Shown piece after piece: positions 22,394 to 31,918 of a stretch of 37,728 bases of DNA. The position numbers and the translations under genes were made by a program. The notes beneath the pieces were generated by a model, which did not search any database, had not been told where the DNA came from, and saw nothing but the letters and a program-made list of their open reading frames with translations. Origin of the DNA: Gnetum montanum (Eukaryota; Streptophyta; Gnetopsida; Gnetales; Gnetaceae); the NCBI GenBank assembly GCA_015680685.1, contig MNCI01014546.1:273084-310811 (forward strand), given 5' to 3'. The stretch's first letter is position 1. Each line of letters begins with the position of its first letter.

Positions 22394-25156
22394 ATGGCCT
22401 CGAAACATGGACAACCGGAAGGTCTTGCTCAAGGTGGAAAGAAACGATCTCGAAGAGGTGGAAGACAAGATCTTGTCGGACAACATGTAGAATAGGAGAA
22501 GCAATCATTCAACATTCATCAAGACGAACCTCCTATTGGACGGTCTGGGAAGGCAGAAGGAGGAGCTGCTGCAACGCTTGAACCAGGACAATAACTCACA
22601 TTGCCCCAAGATTGTGTTTAGGCTATCCATGAGAAGTCCAGATTCGCTATGGTGATTATGGAGTTGAACTTTGAATCATTCGTAGAGTTTGCTGCTGAGG
22701 TCGTTAGGGATCACCTCAAAGGATCTCCCTTATGGCCTATCCTCTCTGAAAGCGGTGCCTAGTACCTAGGAGAGACGTACCAATTTTGGAACAATAGGGA
22801 TCAAGGCACCACTATTAATATTTGTGGTGTGACAATTGACTTCTCTACGTAGGCCATTTCGGAAGTGTTAAACCTTCCGAATATAGGGCCCTAGGTTGCT
22901 CGGTTATCCACCCGTTCAGACCCCAATGTGCGAAAGGATTGGTTGGAGAAGGCTTATGGCAGAGATAAAGCATTTGGTGAATTGACAACGGAAGAGAGGG
23001 TTTACTTCAAAATTGGGGCATATCACCTCTTCTCCACAAAGGGCTTAAAAAGGATATTGACGTATGCAGCTAGAGGATGTGCAGTGTTGATGGGAAAGGT
23101 TAACACTAACCTACCCCATATATATTTGACAGAGATCCTGAGGCAGTTCGAAGAACGAAAGATAGGGAAAATGGCGTTGCCTTTCCCTTATCTTATCAGA
23201 AAGCTTTGCTGATGTGCTGGTATTTGGGGATACACCAATGACGTCCTCCAAAAAGCCCAAACTGCTTCATATGCTGAATTGCTAAAGGTGCCAGCTCTAA
23301 GAAAAAGCACTAGTGAACAGCTAGGACCATAACAAGAAGAAGAACATATGGCTGGACCCAATCAACCTCCAGCCATGGGTCCCAGCCAACAACAAGAAGC
23401 AGGGCCTAGCATAAGCCAAGATCAATCGCCACCACCGCAATACTACAGACCGTCGATGAGCCATCTTAGGGCCATCACTGAGACGGTTAGTTGGGGAAGT
23501 CGTGATGACGTAAACCTCTTCCGCATCATCGATGATGCCATTTAGCCTATGGTTTCGTTGGATTGCACAAGGGGAGAAGTATCCATTCAAACAGGAGGAG
23601 GGGAAAGTAGATGGTTTCAACAGATCTTAAGAAACACGGTATCTTTCCAGGTGCAGTTAGAGACTGGTGAAGGGGCCACTGTGGTGGTCATGCAACACCA
23701 AAATGCTGTGGGAGCTGCAAAAGTGGTCGTAGACCACATCAAAGAATCCTTTAATGTACCTGTTATGCCACCGGTAGATCTTACACGAGCACGGGATGCT
23801 CAAACTCTGGCCAGAACCTTAATGACTCCTGCAGAACATGAGGATGCACTTGATTGATTACTTCAACAGGACAAGTAATGATGTCCTTGTTTGACATCCC
23901 TCAGGATGTTACAGCAATTCAGTCAAACCTCATTTCCACAAAGGGGAAGTTGGTCTTAACATAGGTAAGGGCCGAGCATGCTGAAGCTGAAGTGCAAAAA
24001 CTACAAGAGCAGCTCATGGCCTTACAAGCAGCACAGTGGGATCCTCTGCAATTTGTTCCCGTAGACTAGCTAGAAAAATTTAGAACCGAGCAGCTAACCA
24101 AATTAATCGCAGAGAATAAAAAGGTGGCCGAAGAAAAAGAGAAGGCTGTTTGGGATGCCTTTGCATCACAGCGCAAACCCATGCACATCTTAAGGCACTC
24201 AAAGCCTTACAAGAAGAAAACAAGTAGCTGGTTGCAAACAATCTTCGGTTGACCACTATAGAAAAGAAAAAGAACATTCTCGATGAACACTTTCATCAAT
24301 TATGAGAACAATTCATCTGGGTCAACCGAGACGTGAGCCGTTTAGCTAGAGAAAATCGAACCCTCTCGATGGAGGAGGTACGTGCTATTCGTCAAAAGTC
24401 AATGATTTAGATAAGCGCGTGGCAGAACGAGGCTAAACAACATGAGAAGCTGAAGGAGCACTTCCGGGATCAAGTGGGGATGTACAAACAAATCTTGAAG
24501 AAGGAGATCCATATGGCCAAGGCCCAAATCAACACTATTAGTGCTCAACACACTGACTGGCGAGCCGTATTGGACACATATACCTTTGGCCACCAAGCAA
24601 AAGTTAAGAGCTGGTACCTGCAGATTTAGGACTTGACAGAATACATGGAGTTGGCAAACCTTAGATATGCCAACCTTTCCATGTTAACAGCAGGGCGCCC
24701 AAGGACAGAGCTCGAGCAGCAGGTAGCTTCCACCCACATCAAATACAAAGCGGAATTTGCGGAGCGTAAGAAGTTATTAGAAAAACTGGAAGTCACAAAT
24801 TCTAAACTTGAGTGGTAAAAGCCAGCTACCAGGGACAAAAAGATGTCGCAGTTGACTTGGCTCGATGGCTAACGGACCTTCACGAATACAAGAACAAAGC
24901 CAGAGCCTATGAGGAGGAATGACAGGTGTTCGCGGCTTGGTATGTCAAGGCCAACCAAATGTTCCTGCAACTACCCTGTCCGTGGAAGGTGCCAACTCCA
25001 TTAAACATTGGAACATTAGCATGGACAACATAAGACCCTCGGACTGAAGAGGAGAAGCTCCAGGACATACTTTAGCGTCATCAAACCTCAAAACCTGGAG
25101 CACAAGATAAAGGGAAGGCACCAATGGAGGAGCCACCACCACCAAGAACTACATGA
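22394..25156 (+). pseudogene. Element D ORF2: transposon-protein-like domain plus long coiled coil
   Basis: The start ATG at 22394 (MASKHGQPEG, then a basic Arg/Gly stretch) is supported by MASKRGQ in C. Codons about 88-272 run from LNFESFVEF through TTEERVYFKIGAYHLF, RGCAVLMGKVNTNLPHIYL and LPFPYLIRKLC. This pattern resembles the 'putative plant transposon protein' domain (PF20167, from memory) found in ORFs of plant retrotransposons. A Pro/Gln-rich linker follows, then a Glu/Lys/Ala/Gln-rich coiled coil at about 23990-24830 (TEYMELANLRYANLSML within it), and a tail ending PMEEPPPPRTT at the TGA in 25154-25156. Start and stop are in the same frame (921 codons), but several in-frame stops, mostly explicable as C-to-T or G-to-A changes, and compensating frameshifts break it. 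ATG is preceded by TGATTGCAG (TGATTACAG in C), which could be a splice acceptor. Its function is unknown. Confidence 0.75.
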
Positions 25157-25310
25157 GTTCCAAATTTTTGTAGTTGTACATATTCTATGTGTTGTGTCTT
25201 TATTTTGTTTTCTTCCCACACTACGGCATCATCCCATTTCTTTTTCCATCTAATAATCCCATACTTATCCATTGTGTAATCACTGTAACTCAAGGACGAG
25301 TTTTTATTCA

Positions 25311-25322
25311 GTCGTGGGGGAA
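25311..25322 (+). other. Element D polypurine tract
   Basis: The G-rich stretch ending GTGGGGGAA abuts the 3' LTR start at 25323. The preceding TTTTTATTCAGTC is conserved in C (TTTTTATTCAGTC on its minus strand). Confidence 0.75.
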
Positions 25323-26148
25323 TGATGGGACGCGATATCACATCTGTCGCGATATCGCATACGCGATATCACATCTTTCCCTGCGATATCGTGTACGTGG
25401 TATCACAGTTCGCCGCTAGTTCTATAAATAAGAGGCGACTCTCCCTTGTTTCGAATTAGGCCTAGACCGTAGCGAAACTCTGGTAGTTTTACCTCTCCAG
25501 AGATAAAATAATTTCCATGTGCCCGCAGTAGGAACTCCAAAGTGAACGGATCTTTATTCGAGCAAATATTGTACCTGAACACAAGTTTGTGTACGGCAAT
25601 AAAGATGATCTATTGGATAAACCTTGTAATGCATGGAATAGGCTAAATAGGACTTTATTTATTGTTATTTATTGTTCATTGTTTAAATGCTTTATTAGTT
25701 AATTAAATCTCTCTCAACCCTTCTCTCGTAGTTAAGTGCATTCAATATGACCACTTCGACCACGTGCATTACGCTTGGTAATCCCAGTAACGACTAGCGT
25801 TTGGTAACCAAGGTTGCATTGGTTTAGGGTATGAACGGTAAGTGGGAATGGATGCTGATGCTAGGTTAATTAAGGCTTAGTTAGTTAGTTAAAGTTAGTT
25901 AATTAGTCTCTTCAACCTTCACCTCATTAACATAGGAGATAAAACATAAAAACTATAAAAATCACATACCTCAAACTTACTTAACCATACAACCGTGACA
26001 AATACAAGTAAGTCTAGGAAGACAACGAACGATTAACCTTAAGTGTTCCATGAGGTGTGTAAGCACTTAGTCTGTGGAGTTTGACCGGATCGCGCTTGTA
26101 ACGCTCATATTTGTATGGTTGAGTGTAGGGGTACCTTGCCACTCATCA
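25323..26148 (+). repeat. Element D, 3' LTR
   Basis: This 826-bp LTR starts TGATGGGAC and ends CACTCATCA. It carries the best-preserved GATATC array in the window (25333-25400) and TATAAATA at 25423-25430. It pairs with 17440-18300 and is followed directly by the target duplication ATAGT. Confidence 0.95.
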
Positions 26149-26153
26149 ATAGT

Positions 26154-28450
26154 TATTTGTAGGGAGTACATCAAAGTTTATCAATTTAATTTACAATTTT
26201 GTTCTTCAATTCATAATCATGTTCTTGTACTCAAACCTAAGTGATACAAACGTTTATTACATGAGATTGTCATGAACACATTAGCATAGGTGCATGGTGT
26301 CTTTTGCTTTGGAACGGAAGAAGGTAATGAATTAAGAATTATTTTTTCTATTTTCAATTTTTGATTGATGACAACTGTGTATTGTATTGAATTGTATGTT
26401 TCGGAAAATGAAACCTCTATGTAGAGTAATTTTCAAGTTCCCATTTGCAAGCATTGGAAGATAAGATAACCCAAACAAGCTTTAATTTAATGGGAAATTG
26501 TTAAATGTAATATCAATTTTAAATGGATGTTTGGCAACAAGTTATGGTTACAATGTTACTATTGATCATGGTCCCCTGCCCTTACCTAGCATGGCCGAGG
26601 TTGACACCAACAATAGTTACCTTTAATTATGTTGAAGTAGATTAGTTATAAAATGAAATGTAGTGAAAGTCTTTGGGCCTTAATAAAAATATAATTTTTA
26701 TTTCAAAAGTTAAGATTAGATTGGTGACTTTACATGATTATTTTGTTTTCAAACTTTGCATTGGAAATTTTATTTGTCATCTCAATTAATCATTAAGATC
26801 CTAATCATAATCCCATTCTACTCTAAAAATTATTTTATTATTATAGTATTTTTTACTTTTTACTTGTTAAAAAAGATTTTAAGAGGAAACCAATGATATC
26901 CTCCTAGTAGCTCTTTTGAATTAAGGCCTGAAATGCAACTCTAGCTTTTGAAAGACAAAGTTGCACCAATCATAATACCAAATAATGGTTGATTGCATAA
27001 TTATAAATTAAGGAAATATTACAAAAGATAGCAAAAAAAAAAAAAATCCTAAGGTTAGGTCCAACCATGTGATTTGGTGGTAAGGAATATCCTAACATGG
27101 GATGAGGCCACCATCCTCAAGAAAAATGACACATAAATGCTTAAATAAGAATTAGGGAGCATGTGCACAATATTATAGATCATAATAATAGAAATAAAAT
27201 AAAAAACAATAGTGAGATAATTCAACTATTGATACATAAATGTGAATTTGTTTAACATTTCAATTGGTAAATAAGTAAATCCTAGGACATATAGCTAGTA
27301 GGATACATTAGAAAAATGATGGAGGAATATGCTTCAAGTGACAATGAGCTAACCACTTGATCCACCTTTCATTGGTAAAATGAATTGTGCTACTAGGTAG
27401 CATGTATCTTAGCATAGCTCTACTTAAAGTGAACTTGTAATTTGCACAACCACTAGCTACATGTACTAGCCAAGTCAACTATGTCTTGTTGACTCTAATA
27501 TAAGACTTTATCACAAAAACAAAGAAAAATTAAAATTTTGTTGGTAGTTGCATCATAAAGTTCTTATTACATGATTGTATCGTATAATGAAAATAGTTTG
27601 ATCAAAGACACATTTAGTTCTTAGTGTGTAGCTTTAGGCATTGCTAAAAGAAATTGGGTGTGATCTTAGTGCTCACATAAACCTAAGACTCTTTCTTTGT
27701 ATTTTAATCAACTAAAAAGGCTTAAATTAGTGAGATTATTTATTAAAAAAGTTCTAAAGCATATGCTTTGTGAATTGCAAGTTGTAAGTTTGATCCCAAA
27801 GGATATGTTGAAACATAAGGGTACAATTAAAAATATATTTATTTAAGATATAACATCAAGTTGATAGTTAACTATAAAAAATCATTGTCAAATCCTTTAC
27901 CTACCTTCGCAATAAATATGCATAAATGAAATAAAAGTAGCATAATACTCATTTAAAATATATCTTAAATATATCATATTTTAAAGTACATTATCTAAGC
28001 AATTTTCTAACTTATGCAACTTGAATAATTTTAGCTTCTTAAATATTCCATGCTTTTTCTTTACTCGTAGTTGTTACTTCTGAACTAACAGCCATGGACA
28101 TAGAATCATCCTAGGACGGTTTCGGTATTTGGAATATGGAATATGAAAAGTTCAGCAAATCTAGATGCGTCTATTCCATGCTACCACTACTCTGCATAGC
28201 TATATTTATTTAAATTCAATATCCAGCAACTTGGCCGAGGTTTTAATCATGGTCAATGAGTGGGAAACGACAAGAAGTATTGTCAACTAGACATGCCATG
28301 CTTCCGATAAGTGAAACAAGACAAAAGACACACAAAGGTTTACGGTATACCAATTTTGATGCAGCAAAATCTCCCTTTTTTCTTCTAATTTCCAGTCAGC
28401 AATGAGTTCATCAATGGGACAAGAAGTAAAGGAGAAAACATATCCCCCAG
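26154..28450. other. Intergenic AT-rich sequence, no gene seen
   Basis: AT-rich sequence without a convincing frame. It contains an A-run at 27032-27044 and a possible decayed tRNA-like segment, listed separately. This is the right flank of element D and continues, after removal of D, from 17434. Confidence 0.5.
27720..27840 (+). repeat. Possible decayed tRNA-derived SINE
   Basis: GCATATGCTTTGTGAATTG followed by GTTGTAAGTTTGATCCC resembles the anticodon arm and T-arm (box B, GGTTCGATCCC) of a tRNA. An A/T-rich tail follows (about 27825-27850). Box A is not clear and no target duplication is evident, so this is only a candidate. Confidence 0.25.
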
Positions 28451-30098
28451 TGCAAGCATGCAATCTCAATTGAAATGATTTAGTGACGGGGCTTTGTTTG
28501 GAGTCTCAATTGTGCTGATTTGGTGGTGGGCCTTGTTTGCTTGAAAAGAATCTTAGGTTTTGCCCCACTGCAGAAAAAAGGTGCCAAATGCTATTCCTTA
28601 ACATCACCCAAGGATAAGTATAGGAACAACAGTTTATATGCATCGTTTAATGCCACAAAACTTGCATTGACAGTCAAAAGAAGTCATGTTCTAGACTCCC
28701 AAATAAAGCTTGTGCGTGCAAGCAACAGTTGATCAAACTCAAAGTTGAAATCCACCAAAGCCCACAAGCAAGTGAAAGTGGAGACTGGAGAGACAGGCAG
28801 ACGCAGACAAAACACAAACAAATGCTTTAGTGTTGATGGGGCCAATGTCCAAAATTGACGGCCGCGGTGGCTGTCACACCCAAATCATTTTACAGCCACT
28901 AATTGTTTTCCAAAGTTAACTACCTTTAGGTTGTTATAGGTCCTGCTAAAAGAAATATAAATAAAAATAAAAATAGAGACAACCCAAGCTGGTTTCTCTT
29001 TATCCAAAGCAATTAACGGAAGTAGAGAGACACTGCTGTTACAAAATAATAAAAAAAGCTGAAACCTATGTTGAATTGAGCGAAGCCTTAAAAAACCATA
29101 CTAATAAACTGATTTTATTGGAAGCTGAAACTTTTTTTATTTACATTCATTGAAACCTATTAGATTTACCGGACAAAACAGTCTCAGAATCCTTGTACAG
29201 ATATATTTTTTAAAAATTTTTTAAGCTAAAATTCAACGTTGCCCACTGAAACTATGAAGTTCCATGCCAAGACTCTATTTTCATGGCCTAAATGACATAT
29301 AATTTAGCTTACCAGCAGCAAATGATATTGACAGGGAGCATATGCTAAAATAGGACAGCTATTTTAAAAATGAATCAAAACTTTGATGGTACGGAAACAA
29401 TTGCAAAACACAGTCATACGGCATCAATTTCCAACCCTGAATGGGTCATAGAGAAATTGGTGATGGGTCCTCCATGTTGGCGAATGGTGAGGAGTGGTAG
29501 GGTCTCATGTGGTCGTCCATTCTGAGGAGGAGGAGGAGGAGACCTTTAGACCAAACCAAACCAAACCAAACCATACCATACATATATGACAAAGCCAAGG
29601 CAGAGAGGGCAGGGGGAGGGGATGCAGTTTCGAGAGATGTGAACTGGCCTGTTCTTGGCTTGTGCACTTAATTAAAAATATGCATGCATCACTCTGGAGT
29701 GGGATTTTTGAAGGCAGTCCGAATAATGATGGGGGCAGAGCAGGGAAGGCCGGCTGCTTCTGCATATTATGTTAATGTGAGAATGAAAAGGCAGCTGTAC
29801 CGGAGGTGGACAAGTGTGTGAGCGGGAGGCTTTGGTGGGTAACTTTCAGATGCAGAGAGAGAAAGAGAAAGAGAAGAAGAAAAGGGGGCAGGGGTTTTGG
29901 AGATGGGCAGGGGCCCATGATGGAGGGTTGAAAGCTGTGCAAGCAAATCCGATCATTAAGATTTGGTAGCAGGGGGAACGTCCATCACCAGGATTCGGCT
30001 GCAGGAATTCGACACGCCAGGACTGAGGTTTTGGGTGGATGCTGTGGTGTTTTTGCATGCACCAAAATCCACAAACTAAGCACAGTAGCAGTCTAAGT

Positions 30099-30133
30099 AG
30101 CAGCAGCGGCAGCAGCATTAGGAGTAATGGCAG

Positions 30134-30162
<29 letters not shown>
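30099..30162. repeat. Inverted CAG/CTG triplet repeat
   Basis: A CAG-type tract (30099-30117) is followed after 17 bases by a GTT/GCTGCTG tract (30135-30162). The two are complementary in large part and could fold into a hairpin. Confidence 0.8.
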
Positions 30163-30164
<2 letters not shown>

Positions 30165-30500
30165 TGTGGCAGTAGCGTCCATCCAAAGTTACCCTGTCCA
30201 TTCGTTGCAGCAGTGTGCGTCCCAATTAGCGAGCAGAATTTGACACTTTTGTTGGTATCAGAGCCCCCTCTTTCTCTCTGTGCAAGAGTGTGCATCAACT
30301 TGCTCATTATGGGGATTGGGTTTTTGGGGCTCGGAAGAAGCCTCGGGGGCGGGGCCTTTCTTGCACCTTCGCTCTGGGTTGGAGATTGACGCCTTTTCCT
30401 ATTATTCATCCTAGGATGAAGTCAAAATTCATGAGTACCTGTTCCTGAAAGTCTCTCAACAACAGCACCTGCTAATCACTACGTACAAATACATAGGAGA

Positions 30501-30524
30501 ATATATATATATATATATATATAT
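30501..30524. repeat. (AT)n microsatellite
   Basis: Twelve AT units without interruption. Confidence 0.95.
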
Positions 30525-31619
30525 CAATAATATAAGTATCCTTGAATGTATCTCCGGTTTCTGTTTCAAAAATTTGTTGCACGGCATGATAAAATATGTA
30601 TTCTCTGTATAGCAGGAATCCAAAATCGTATGCCAACTCTTTTAACTCTGTTCAGGTAAATATTTCAAAGAAAACAGCTTCTCCGGTTTAGAATTTGATG
30701 TGTTTCAAACAAGGTGCTTTCCAACCCATGTTTTTGAAAGGTAAACTCTGAGATTAACCGTAAAATGATTTCCTTTGGACACCTGACAGCCATCCCTGGC
30801 CGTCAATTTCCAACATTTAGAAGCTGGCTTTTGGGTTCTGGGCCTACGGCCTCCTAAATTCCTATCCTAACACACTCCACGGTACCGGTGCTGTGCTTCT
30901 GTTTGCCGCTAGTTACTGAACTGCTAACTGCCTGGTTTTTGGCCTGCAATCTTTATCCAAATATAACGCAACTAGCAGCGGCCGATAAGAAAGAGTATTG
31001 TGAATGTGCTGTTGATTGGTTTCTTATTTTTGATTTATGGGATCTCTTGCCCTGAAGCTTCAGGCTAAGTGAGCTGCCACTGGTCCTGAGTCCTGACTCC
31101 TTCTGACACTTTTGAGAGCTCAACCTCACAACAGCAGCAGCAGCAGCAATGGCGGATTCCTGAATGCAGTGATTTGTGGGTTGGGTCCGTTGGATTTTGG
31201 GGGAAAATGGGGGCAATCAGACAGCCAGAGGCAGTCATAGCTGGGGCCAATCAGATGGAAAGAGCTGTGCCTGTGCCTGTGCCCCACCACTTGCAGTAGC
31301 AGCAGTAGCATCAGGAGATCAAGCAAGGCCATTGGGGCAGGCTCGAGGCCTGTACAGCAGCTTCATAATTATTATCGCTGTGAGAGACAAGGGCAGCTTC
31401 TGCATCTTTCTCTTCTTCTTCTTCTTCTTCTGCTCCTGCGAGGCCCTCATCAGTATTCATCGTCCTGCTACACTGCTTTTTCTTTCTCTGCTTGCCTAGT
31501 CTCCCCATAAGGTGCTACGATTCATACCATGATGGTCACTGCGATGTGATTTATCAGGTCCTGTCAAAAACAGCCGAAAAAAGACAATGCCTCATTCGAA
31601 GCATTTTGGACTCCAGTGA

Positions 31620-31918
31620 GCTAGTTGCCTGCCTTCCTTTTTTTTATCTCCCCCCCTCTTTTTCTGGCCGCGGGGATGTTGAAACTCAAGGCAGGAAGCA
31701 TCCTCCATTAATTGGTTGTTTCCTGCAACCACCTCGGCAAGATATTGGCTCCCCTGCAAGGAATTGTTGGTGGGATCTTCCCTGCACTGAATGGGTTTTG
31801 CTGGTTTTGTGGAGTAAGGGAGATTCTGGAAGGAAGAAATTGGAGATTTGGCGAGGTTGTTGGGTGGAATTGAGCTTCTTTTTTGGGGTGACTCTGAGAG
31901 ACAGATTTCAGAGAAATA
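31620..31918 (+). promoter_or_regulatory. Probable 5' leader of the KIX gene with two short upstream ORFs
   Basis: A CT-rich stretch (31630-31665) is followed by sequence leading directly into the KIX start codon at 31919. Two small upstream frames lie in it: 31676-31711 (MLKLKAGSILH, 11 codons) and 31791-31817 (MGFAGFVE, 8 codons). Both end before the main start. They would act on translation only if the transcript starts upstream of them, which I cannot show. Confidence 0.4.

Larger units (their letters stand above)
17435..26153 (+). mobile_element. Element D, complete pol-less LTR retrotransposon with gag, internal promoter and ORF2
   Basis: This is a full element of 8709 bp (17440-26148) with the 5-bp target duplication ATAGT at 17435-17439 and 26149-26153. 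In order: 5' LTR, tRNA-Asp-like primer site, gag, poly(A) signal, spacer, internal GATATC/TATA promoter, ORF2, polypurine tract and 3' LTR. The whole internal region is accounted for, and no protease, reverse transcriptase, RNase H or integrase sequence is present. It must therefore depend on an autonomous relative. Over about 350 aligned LTR bases I count about 24 differences (around 7%), mostly transitions, indicating an old insertion. Gag and primer site point to the Athila/Tat side of Ty3/gypsy. Confidence 0.92.
28451..31619. other. Upstream region of the KIX gene, rich in simple repeats, no separate gene supported
   Basis: GC content rises toward the KIX gene. The region holds many simple repeats: (GGA)n 29524-29541, (CCAAA)n 29551-29572, a GA-rich tract 29855-29887, CAG/CTG triplets 30099-30162, (AT)n 30501-30524, (CAG)n 31131-31148 and (TTC)n 31410-31431. 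The reading frames here are triplet-repeat translations with poly-Leu, poly-Ser or poly-Ala and no domain. The GA-, CT- and CAG-rich tracts from about 29800 could be promoter or 5' leader of the KIX gene, but no transcript start can be placed. Confidence 0.4.

Noticed and set aside
27040-27150. Possible tRNA gene or SINE head (GATTTGGTGGTAAGG resembles box A)
   Set aside because: No box B at the right distance and no cloverleaf can be drawn.
29846-30409. 187-codon minus-strand frame upstream of the KIX gene
   Set aside because: It is largely poly-Leu, poly-Ala and low-complexity translation of CAG/CTG and GA repeats, with no domain; the plus strand there is equally open.
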